Below, piece after piece: positions 1-5,688 of a DNA stretch of 5,792 bases. The DNA is taken from positions 1 to 5,792 of the forward strand of contig CAIPGJ010001018.1 of assembly GCA_903864555.1 (NCBI GenBank), written 5' to 3'. A program made the translations under genes and the position numbers. The DNA comes from an uncultured Pseudomonadota bacterium. GTDB taxonomy: Bacteria; Pseudomonadota; Gammaproteobacteria; Burkholderiales; SG8-39. The first letter of the stretch is position 1, and every line of letters begins with the position of its first letter. The notes under the pieces are model-generated. The model made no database searches. It had not been told where the DNA came from and saw nothing but the letters and a program-made list of their open reading frames with translations.

Positions 1-253
<253 letters not shown>

Positions 254-541
254 TCAGGCAAAAATGCCCATGATGTCGTCTTCCCGCATCACCAGATATT
301 CAACGTTGTCGATCTTGACCGTGGTGCCGGAGTACTTCCCGAACAGGATGCGGTCGCCGACCTTGACATCCAGCGGGCGGACCTTGCCGTCTTCGAGAAT
401 CTTGCCGTTGCCAATGGCAATGACCTTGCCCTGGTCGGGCTTTTCGGCCGCATTTTCAGGGATGACGATGCCGCCGATGCTCTTGGTTTCGGCGTCAATG
501 CGCTCGACGACGACACGGTCGTGTAATGGACGAATTTTCAT
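254..541 (-). CDS. groES: GroES co-chaperonin (10 kDa, Hsp10)
   Basis: A complete 95-residue protein, the normal GroES length. It forms the heptameric lid on the GroEL ring in the cytoplasm and is released on ATP hydrolysis. Visible family signatures are the N-terminal [15 protein letters not shown] strand, the mobile loop around residues 16-32 with [11 protein letters not shown] (the GGIVIP part contacts GroEL), [15 protein letters not shown] at 33-47, [15 protein letters not shown] at 59-73, and the C-terminal [13 protein letters not shown] at 81-93. The reading frame is open a further 52 codons upstream, but the ATG at 539-541 is correct: it gives the family N-terminus and is preceded by an AAGAGG ribosome-binding site (547-552) 5 nt away. 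The extension would run through the CIRCE operator. It is the first gene of the groESL operon, controlled from the CIRCE/promoter region at 643-701. Confidence 0.99.
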   Translation of the reverse strand: MKIRPLHDRVVVERIDAETKSIGGIVIPENAAEKPDQGKVIAIGNGKILEDGKVRPLDVKVGDRILFGKYSGTTVKIDNVEYLVMREDDIMGIFA

Positions 542-642
542 GGGAACCTCTTGGTTGCAACGTGTTATGACCCGGCGGGAATCAAGCGTCCCGGAACATC
601 GGTGGCAGGATCTGGAGATCCGGGTGCCTGGAATGGGTTGCA
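542..642 (-). other. groESL mRNA 5' leader with stable hairpin
   Basis: This is the untranslated leader between CIRCE and the groES start. Bases 604-607 (GGCA) pair with 625-628 (TGCC), and 608-612 (GGATC) with 617-621 (GATCC), around a TGGA loop and with a 3-nt bulge at 622-624. That gives a 9-bp hairpin about 60 nt upstream of the start codon. A second, weaker pair is CGGGA at 576-580 with TCCCG at 589-593. Next to the start, AACC (545-548) can pair with GGTT (553-556) and partly enclose the AAGAGG ribosome-binding site. Pairings are read directly from the sequence; any thermosensor or stability role is inference. Confidence 0.45.
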
Positions 643-669
643 TTGGCACTCGGGAGGAGAGAGTGCCAA
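643..669. promoter_or_regulatory. CIRCE operator (HrcA binding site)
   Basis: A perfect 9-bp inverted repeat with a 9-nt spacer: TTGGCACTC at 643-651, spacer GGGAGGAGA at 652-660, and GAGTGCCAA at 661-669. The canonical CIRCE element is TTAGCACTC-N9-GAGTGCTAA. Here the third base of the left arm and its partner in the right arm are both changed (A to G, T to C), so symmetry is kept. Position just upstream of groES is the classical one. The repressor HrcA binds CIRCE and is itself folded by GroEL/ES, giving feedback control of chaperonin level. hrcA is not in the window. Confidence 0.93.
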
Positions 670-701
670 CGATGGGGCCAAAAACCCCGGAAAGCAATCA
701 A
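670..701 (-). promoter_or_regulatory. Putative groESL promoter, sigma-32-like -10
   Basis: Reading toward groES, CCCCATCG (bases 677-670) matches seven of eight positions of the heat-shock sigma-32 -10 consensus CCCCATnT and directly abuts CIRCE, so transcription would start inside the operator. A TTGATT hexamer at 701-696 is the best -35 candidate, but the 18-bp gap to CCCCAT is longer than usual for sigma-32, so the -35 assignment is weak. An AT-rich tract with a run of eight A on this strand (706-713) lies just upstream and resembles an UP element. The start point has not been shown. Confidence 0.45.
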
Positions 702-926
702 CTTATTTTTTTTATTGAAGATATCCCACCATGCTGGGAGGCAGGTCATGCCCTCCGGCTCGCACCCGGTCAACAATTATTGAGCAAAAACATGAAGATA
801 CCGGGATTTTGCCGCAGCCAGTATCCGGATCGGGGGGGCAAGGGGGCGTAAGCTGTATTTCACAGCCCATCCCCCGAGGGATGCTGAAATTTCCTTTATT
901 TGTTCTGGATTTCCCCAACAGTCAGG
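698..926. other. Non-coding region between acyl-CoA synthetase stop and groES promoter
   Basis: No convincing gene is present; the short ORFs here show no family features and cross the hairpins. Three structures can be read. Bases 737-743 pair with 749-756 (GGAGGCA with TGCC-C-TCC, one bulge, loop GGTCA). ATCCGGAT at 823-830 is a small palindrome. Bases 852-890 form two competing hairpins, described separately. The region must contain the 3' end of the synthetase transcript and the upstream edge of the groESL promoter. None of the hairpins is followed by a clear T-run on the minus strand. Confidence 0.5.
852..890 (-). terminator. Hairpin downstream of the synthetase gene, possible terminator
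   Basis: Starting 37 bp past the stop codon, ATTTCA (857-862) pairs with TGAAAT (885-890). Inside it GC (865-866) pairs with GC (883-884), and ATCCC (869-873) pairs with GGGAT (878-882), around a CCGA loop with small bulges. An alternative hairpin, GCTGT (852-856) with ACAGC (862-866), would compete with it. It is well placed to end the synthetase transcript or protect its 3' end, but there is no U-tract on that strand, so intrinsic termination is uncertain. Confidence 0.3.
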
Positions 927-3083
927 CTATGCCTTCCTGATCATCAGCGCATCCACCGCGATGATCCGTTTGCCGGAACAGATGAGCGGATTCACATCCA
1001 GTTCGGCGATGAATGCCTGCTGGTCATCGAGGAATTCGGCCAGGCGCACGATCACCTCGGCGAGCGGGTCCTGATCCACTGGCTCGGCGCCGCGAAAGCC
1101 CCTGAGCATAGCCTGGCCCTTCAGGCGGGCGAGCATGGCTTGCGCTTCGGTCTTCGTCACGGGGGCGAGTGCCAGTGCGGTGTCCTGGAGCAGTTCCACC
1201 AGCACACCGCCCAGTCCGGCCACGATCAGCGGGCCGAACAAGGGGTCGACCTTGCCGCCCACCATGACCTCGGTGCCGGCCGGCACCATGGGCTGCACCA
1301 GCACGCCGTTGATCTTCGCATCGGCCTTGTATCGCTTTGCATTGGCCATCACGGCGTCGTAGGCGCCTGTCACTTCCTCGGCCGTTTTCAGGTTGAGGCG
1401 GATGACGCCGGCTTCGGTCTTGTGCGGAATGTCGGGTGACTCCACCTTCATCACCACCGGCAGGCCCAGCGCCTGTGCGGCACTGACAGCATCGGCTGCG
1501 GATTGCACCAGTGTTTCGCCCACCACCGGCACCCCGTAGAGCGCGAGCACGTCCTTGGCTTCGCGCTCGGTGAGGGTCTGGTGCTTCGCCGCGGTGATCA
1601 GTGCGGCGGCCTTGTCCTTGGCATTGGCAGGGGACAGGCGGACCAGCTTGCGCGGGCCATCCCTTTCCTCGGCCTCGCGGCGGTCGGCGCGCCGATGCCA
1701 GGCGGCGATGGAGGCGAAGCAGCAATCGAGGGAACCAAAGGGAATGATCCAGGGATCGAGGGCCGATTCGGTTTGGCCCGGGCCGCCCACCCAGCCGCCC
1801 AGCAGCGGCTGGCACAGCGGCACCTGATGCTTGCGCGCGATCTCGCTCAGCATGGGAAAGCGCTCCACCACGCCCGAGTTGGTCGAGACCACTGGGTAGA
1901 TGATGATGCCGTAGTCGGTGCACCCGGCGATGGTTTCCATGACGCCGCGGGTGGCCTCCAGACTGCCGCTGACCATGGCGGTGACATCCAGCGGGTTCTT
2001 GGGTTTGACGAACTCCGGAATGAGCGTGGCGAGCTTCGCCGACACGTCGGCGGGCGGCTGCGGCAGCGCCACGCCATGGCGCGTGGCCACATCGGCGGAG
2101 ATGATGCCGGCGCCGCCTGAGGAGGAGTTGACGATCACCCCGCGCGCCTTGGGCTGGCGAGGCACCTTGGCGAAGAAGGCCGCCATCTCCAGCAGGTATT
2201 CGAGGTTGTCCAGCATGATGATGCCGGCCCGCTCCGCGGCGGCACGATAGGCGGCTTCCGAACCAGCCAGCGAACCGGTGTGCGACAGGGCCGCCGATGC
2301 GCCTTCATCGCTGTTGCCGATCTTGCACATCAGCACCGGCTTGTCGGCGCGGCGTGCCACTTCACCGGCTTGCATCAACTGCTCGGCATCGGTCATGCCC
2401 TCGAACAGGCAGGCGATGGCGCGGCAGTCCGGGTCATCGGCGAGGAAGGAAATGGCGTCATTGACATTGACGTCGCAGGAGTTGCCCATGGTGATGACAT
2501 GGCTCATGTTGATGCCGCGCATCATCCCCTGCGCCAGGCCGAATCCCATGGCGCCGGACTGGCTCACCACGCCGATGCCGGGTGCCTCGCCGCCCAGGCG
2601 CTTGAACTCGCTCTTGGCAAAACTCACCACGGCATTGCGGATGAAATTGCCGAAGCCCATGCAATTGGGGCCGATGATCCTGATGCCGGTGTCGCGCGCG
2701 ATTTTCGTCAGGCGATGCTGCTGCTCGATGCGATCGGCCTTGCCGGTTTCCAGATAGCCAGAAGCAAAGATCACCACGCCGCCCACGCCGGCCTCGGCGC
2801 ACTCCAGCACCGCTTCCTCCACCGCTGGCCGGGGCAGGGCGATCAGCACGCAGTCCGGCGGTTCGGGCAAGGAACGGATGCTCGGATAGCACTTGTCGCC
2901 ATCGATCTCCGGGTACTTGGGATTGACGCGCCAGGCCTTGCCGCTGAAGCGCTTCAGGTTGTTGAAGCCCTTGGCGCCGAAGGAGGCGGGGTTGGGCGAG
3001 ACGCCGTGCACGGCGATGCTGGAGGGGTTGAGCAGGCGCCTCAGGTCGGCGTGGCGGTAGACGGGGCGGTGGGGGAATGGCAT
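927..3083 (-). CDS. Acyl-CoA synthetase (NDP/ADP-forming), fused alpha-beta type
   Basis: A 718-residue cytoplasmic enzyme expected to join an organic acid to CoA with ATP, giving acyl-CoA, ADP and phosphate through a phosphohistidine. Domain order: CoA-binding Rossmann domain, about 15-150 (LNPSSIAVHGVSPNPASFG, later RIIGPNCMG at 135-143); first succinyl-CoA-ligase-like domain, about 168-300, with GVVSQSGAMG and SHTGSLAGSE, whose His268 is the expected phosphorylated residue; second such domain, about 314-460 (NSSSGGAGIISADVA); and ATP-grasp domain, about 498-715, with SPDIPHKTEAGV (His554), GTEVMVGGKVDPLFGP and ELDVNPL. No GNAT acetyltransferase domain is present, unlike Pat-type protein acetyltransferases. 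The ATG at 3081-3083 is preferred: AGGAGG lies 10 nt upstream, whereas the only extension begins with TTG at 3111-3113. It is divergent from the Bug and reductase genes, suggesting a shared pathway. The substrate is unknown. Confidence 0.95.
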   Translation of the reverse strand: MPFPHRPVYRHADLRRLLNPSSIAVHGVSPNPASFGAKGFNNLKRFSGKAWRVNPKYPEIDGDKCYPSIRSLPEPPDCVLIALPRPAVEEAVLECAEAGVGGVVIFASGYLETGKADRIEQQHRLTKIARDTGIRIIGPNCMGFGNFIRNAVVSFAKSEFKRLGGEAPGIGVVSQSGAMGFGLAQGMMRGINMSHVITMGNSCDVNVNDAISFLADDPDCRAIACLFEGMTDAEQLMQAGEVARRADKPVLMCKIGNSDEGASAALSHTGSLAGSEAAYRAAAERAGIIMLDNLEYLLEMAAFFAKVPRQPKARGVIVNSSSGGAGIISADVATRHGVALPQPPADVSAKLATLIPEFVKPKNPLDVTAMVSGSLEATRGVMETIAGCTDYGIIIYPVVSTNSGVVERFPMLSEIARKHQVPLCQPLLGGWVGGPGQTESALDPWIIPFGSLDCCFASIAAWHRRADRREAEERDGPRKLVRLSPANAKDKAAALITAAKHQTLTEREAKDVLALYGVPVVGETLVQSAADAVSAAQALGLPVVMKVESPDIPHKTEAGVIRLNLKTAEEVTGAYDAVMANAKRYKADAKINGVLVQPMVPAGTEVMVGGKVDPLFGPLIVAGLGGVLVELLQDTALALAPVTKTEAQAMLARLKGQAMLRGFRGAEPVDQDPLAEVIVRLAEFLDDQQAFIAELDVNPLICSGKRIIAVDALMIRKA

Positions 3084-3093
3084 GTGGGCTTGG

Positions 3094-3099
3094 CCTCCT
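3094..3099 (-). promoter_or_regulatory. Shine-Dalgarno deciding the synthetase start
   Basis: AGGAGG on the minus strand, 10 nt before the ATG at 3081-3083. The reading frame continues to a TTG at 3111-3113, but that start would place this consensus ribosome-binding site inside the coding sequence and add ten residues before the conserved N-terminus. The shorter protein of 718 residues is therefore the better model. Confidence 0.8.
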
Positions 3100-3312
3100 G
3101 GGTAGAGAGGCAAGGGCCGGCTTCATGCCGGTCCTCGCGCGGTTCTCACGATGTGACGCAGGCTGCGCGGGCTGCCGCCGTTCCGGCCACGGCAACACCG
3201 GCGCTGCCCTCATGTTGACAAATCAGGGCCGTTCACCAAGACTCGCTGACACTGACGACCCGCGCTGGATGGTACTAAAGAATCCGCTGAGAACGCCGGG
3301 CACAGATCACCC
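3100..3312. promoter_or_regulatory. Divergent control region, synthetase / Bug-reductase genes
   Basis: The space between two divergent genes must hold both promoters. On the plus strand TTGACA at 3215-3220 is a perfect sigma-70 -35 hexamer; the best -10 at 17 bp, AAGACT (3238-3243), matches only three of six bases, so it may need an activator or may be chance. In the synthetase leader, bases 3114-3121 pair with 3127-3134 (GGGCCGGC with GCCGGTCC, one G-T pair, loop TTCAT), an 8-bp hairpin about 15 nt upstream of the AGGAGG. No regulator gene and no clear operator palindrome were found. Confidence 0.35.
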
Positions 3313-3319
3313 AAGGAGG
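3313..3319 (+). promoter_or_regulatory. Strong Shine-Dalgarno of the Bug-family gene
   Basis: AAGGAGG, 5 nt before the ATG at 3325. It fixes the start of the solute-binding protein even though this gives an unusually long segment before the hydrophobic part of its signal peptide. There is no other Met codon in the first 86 residues. Confidence 0.85.
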
Positions 3320-3324
3320 AAGTC

Positions 3325-4395
3325 ATGCCCCAAGTCCGTATCGTGCCTGCTGCGCTGCCCGCGTTGTACCACCGTTCGCATTCCCGTTCGGCAGGCGGCA
3401 CCCTCAGGCGCAGGCCTGCGCCTGGCCTGCAGCGCCTGTTGCCGGCACTGGCTCTGGCGCTGTCGCTCGCCGCGCCCTCGGCGGCCTGGTCCCAGACCTA
3501 TCCCAGCCGGACCATCCGCATCATCTGCCCGTTCTCCCCCGGTGGCAGTATCGACAAGCTGGCGCGCCTGGTGGGTCGCAAGATGGAGGAGAGCCTGGGC
3601 GTGCCGGTGGTGGTGGAGAACCGCACTGGCGGTGGCGGATCCATCGGCACCAAGGCCATGGTGGACGCGCGTCCCGATGGCTACACCCTGGGCATCCTGT
3701 CACCGGGGCCGACTGCGGTGATGGCCGGGCTGGGTGCGCAGATTCCGTATCACATCGAGAAGGACATCAGCTACATCGTGGCCCTGGCCAGCGTGGTGGG
3801 GGTGATGGTGGCCGGCCCGGATTTCCCGGCGCGTTCGCCGCGCGAACTCATCGAACTGGCGAAGAAGAACCCGGGCAAGATCACCTATGGCACCTCGGGG
3901 GTGGGCTCCAGCACCCATCTGCAGGTGGAACTGTTCTCCCATGCCGCCGGGGTGAAGATGACCCATGTGCCCTTCAAGGGCGCGGGCAATGGCGTGGGCG
4001 ACGTGCTGGGCGGTCATGTGAACATGCTGATGACCACCCTGGCCACCGCCGGGTCGATGATCAACGCCGGCAAGCTCCAGGGCGTGTATGTCTTCGAGAG
4101 CCAGCGCTTTCCCACCCACCCGCAGCTGCCGGCCGTGACCGAAGGGCTGCCCGGTTTCACGCCGCCGCCCAACTGGTATGGCCTGGCCGGCCCGGGTGGC
4201 CTGCCCCCGGCCATCGTCGACAGGCTCAACCGCGAGGCGGTGGCGGCCATGGCCTCGCCCGACCTGCAGAAGGAAATCATCGCCAGCGCCTATCGCATCA
4301 TCGGCGGCACGCCGCAGGATTACCTCGAGTTGATCCGCAAGGACGTGCGCATGATCACCGAAGTGGGCCGCACCGCCGGCATCCGGCTGGAGTAG
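3325..4395 (+). CDS. Bug-family (TctC-like) periplasmic solute-binding protein
   Basis: A 356-residue secreted protein of the Bug/TctC family, which captures carboxylates and related small molecules in the periplasm and often works with TctAB-type membrane subunits; none lie in this window. Residues 1-35 are basic and unusually long, followed by a hydrophobic core LLPALALALSLAAPSA (38-53) and a likely cleavage near AWS-Q (54-57). The mature part begins TYPSRTIRIICPFSPGGSID (58-77), where Asp77 is the conserved ligand-pocket position of the GGxxDxxAR motif. Further family motifs are VVVENRTGGGGSIG (95-108), RPDGYTLG (116-123), ITYGTSGVGSSTHL (186-199), HVPFKGAG (214-221) and WYGLAGPGGLP (284-294). 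Length without the N-terminal extension is normal. A strong AAGGAGG fixes the start. The downstream reductase follows after 111 bp with no terminator, so the two are probably co-transcribed. The ligand is not predictable. Confidence 0.95.
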   Translation: MPQVRIVPAALPALYHRSHSRSAGGTLRRRPAPGLQRLLPALALALSLAAPSAAWSQTYPSRTIRIICPFSPGGSIDKLARLVGRKMEESLGVPVVVENRTGGGGSIGTKAMVDARPDGYTLGILSPGPTAVMAGLGAQIPYHIEKDISYIVALASVVGVMVAGPDFPARSPRELIELAKKNPGKITYGTSGVGSSTHLQVELFSHAAGVKMTHVPFKGAGNGVGDVLGGHVNMLMTTLATAGSMINAGKLQGVYVFESQRFPTHPQLPAVTEGLPGFTPPPNWYGLAGPGGLPPAIVDRLNREAVAAMASPDLQKEIIASAYRIIGGTPQDYLELIRKDVRMITEVGRTAGIRLE

Positions 4396-4417
4396 CATCG
4401 GACGCCGCATCGGACGC
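4395..4417 (+). repeat. Short tandem direct repeat (11 bp, two copies)
   Basis: GCATCGGACGC occurs exactly at 4395-4405 and again at 4407-4417, a period of 12 bp, beginning on the last base of the Bug gene stop codon. It probably arose by slippage. No binding site or terminator function is evident. Confidence 0.7.
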
Positions 4418-4456
4418 TCGCATGGCGGCGACAACGCATTCATCAGGAGACGCACC

Positions 4457-4507
4457 ATGATTTCCCTCCCACCCGCAGCGCGCCAGGCCGCCGGGGGCCA
4501 GCACTGA
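4457..4507 (+). CDS. Possible 16-codon leader ORF coupled to the reductase
   Basis: An ATG at 4457-4459 is preceded by AGGAGA (4445-4450, AGGAG 7 nt from the ATG), the only good ribosome-binding site before the reductase. It opens a frame encoding MISLPPAARQAAGGQH and ends in a TGA at 4505-4507 whose last base is the first base of the reductase ATG (TGATG). The frame differs from that of the reductase, so it cannot be an N-terminal extension. The arrangement suggests that ribosomes load here and restart at the overlap, so the peptide may matter only through its translation. The peptide matches no family I know. Alternatives: remnant of an older start shifted by a small indel, or chance. Confidence 0.4.
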   Translation: MISLPPAARQAAGGQH

Positions 4508-5688
4508 TGGCCGCGGTCAGCGCCGCGCCATCGGCGGCAACGCCGGCCTTGTTCACGCCGCTCACCCTGCGCGGGGTGACGCTGCGCAACCGCATCGTGC
4601 TCTCGCCCATGCTGACCTACAGCAGCGTTGGCGGGCATGTGAATGACTACCACTTCGCCCACTACGGCAAGTACGCGCAGGCCGGCGTCGGCCTGGTGTT
4701 CGTCGAATCCACCAAGGTGGACCCACTCGGCTGCTCCACGCCGCGCGACCTGGGCCTGTGGAAGGACGAATTCATTGCGCCCTTGCAGCGCATCACCGCC
4801 TTCATCAAATCGCAGGGCGCGGTGCCCGGCATCCAGATCAGCCATTCGGGGCGCAAGGCGCGCCGCTCGGCGCCCTTCGAGGGCAACCAGCCGCTGGCCG
4901 ATTGCCCCGGCGTGGACCACGGCGAACCCTGGCCACTGATCGGCCCCAGCGCCATCGCCCATTCGGCCAGTTTCGAGACGCCGCTGGCCATGAGCGAGGC
5001 GGACATCCGCGCATCGCTCGGGCACTGGGAGGCGGCGGCGCGGCGCGCGCTGCAGGCCGGCTTCGAGGTGCTGGAGATCCACGCCGCGCACGGCTACCTC
5101 ATCCACCAGTTCCTCTCGGCACATGCCAACCGGCGCACCGATGCTTATGGCGGCAGTTTCGACAATCGCCTGCGCTTCGCGCGCGAGGTGGTGGCGGCGG
5201 TGCGCAAAGCCTGGCCGCAGGACAAGCCGCTGTTCATGCGCATTTCCGGCACCGACGAGGCCGGCTGGACAGTGCAGGACAGCGCGCAGCTGGCCGCTGC
5301 GGTCAAGGCCGAGGGCGTCGATGTGATCGATTGCAGTGGCGGGGGCATGGCTGAGGGGCCGGCTGCCGCGGGCGCGGTGATCGGCTATGGCTACCAGGTG
5401 CCGTATGCGGAGCACGTGCGCCGCGAGGCCGGCATTGCCACGCTGGCGGTAGGCCTCATCATCCACGCCGACCAGGCCAATGCCATCGTCGAGAAGGGGC
5501 AGGCAGACCTGGTGGCGCTGGGCCGCGAGTTGCTGCTCAATCCCAATTGGGCGGTGGATGCGGCGCACAAGCTGGGCCTGCGGCGCTTCGATTTCATGCC
5601 GCCCGGACCGGCCTGGTACCTGGAACGGCGCGCGGCCAACGCGCACATCCTGCCCTCGACCTGGGGCAGGGGATTGCCTGAGCGATAG
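4507..5688 (+). CDS. Old Yellow Enzyme family FMN oxidoreductase (YqjM/XenA-like ene-reductase)
   Basis: A 393-residue cytoplasmic flavoenzyme with an FMN-binding TIM barrel across the whole chain. Family members use NAD(P)H to reduce C=C bonds next to carbonyl or similar groups. Visible motifs: LFTPLTLRGVTLRNRIVLSP (15-34), SPMLTYSS (33-40) on the flavin face, GIQISHSGRKA (108-118), the active-site pair in EIHAAHGYLIHQF (His192, His195, Tyr197), NRRTDAYGGSFDNRLRF (208-224), FMRISGTDEAGW (243-254), DVIDCSGG (272-279) and ALGRELLLNP (337-346, phosphate loop). The position occupied by a flavin-tuning Cys in YqjM and XenA is Leu36 here, while Tyr38 is kept. The C-terminus ends about 19 residues after the YLERR segment. 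The start has no strong Shine-Dalgarno of its own (only a G-run at 4493-4497) and overlaps a short upstream ORF. It is probably in one operon with the Bug gene. Substrate unknown. Confidence 0.94.
   Translation: MAAVSAAPSAATPALFTPLTLRGVTLRNRIVLSPMLTYSSVGGHVNDYHFAHYGKYAQAGVGLVFVESTKVDPLGCSTPRDLGLWKDEFIAPLQRITAFIKSQGAVPGIQISHSGRKARRSAPFEGNQPLADCPGVDHGEPWPLIGPSAIAHSASFETPLAMSEADIRASLGHWEAAARRALQAGFEVLEIHAAHGYLIHQFLSAHANRRTDAYGGSFDNRLRFAREVVAAVRKAWPQDKPLFMRISGTDEAGWTVQDSAQLAAAVKAEGVDVIDCSGGGMAEGPAAAGAVIGYGYQVPYAEHVRREAGIATLAVGLIIHADQANAIVEKGQADLVALGRELLLNPNWAVDAAHKLGLRRFDFMPPGPAWYLERRAANAHILPSTWGRGLPER

Noticed and set aside
703..716. Run of eight T on the plus strand as an intrinsic terminator
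   Set aside because: No plus-strand gene lies upstream and the preceding GGGG/CCCC stem is only 4 bp; the tract is better read as an A-rich element upstream of the groESL promoter.
264..851. A 195-codon plus-strand open frame across groES, CIRCE and the non-coding region
   Set aside because: It runs antisense through groES and through the operator, and its translation shows no family resemblance.
731..940. A 69-codon plus-strand ORF in the region between the synthetase stop and groES
   Set aside because: No good ribosome-binding site, no family resemblance, and it overlaps the hairpins and the end of the synthetase gene.
3084..3113. TTG start ten codons upstream of the synthetase ATG
   Set aside because: It would put the AGGAGG ribosome-binding site inside the gene and adds no conserved sequence.
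2280..3218. A 312-codon plus-strand open frame opposite the synthetase N-terminal half
   Set aside because: Low-complexity His/Ala/Gly-rich translation antisense to conserved domains, with no ribosome-binding site or family features.
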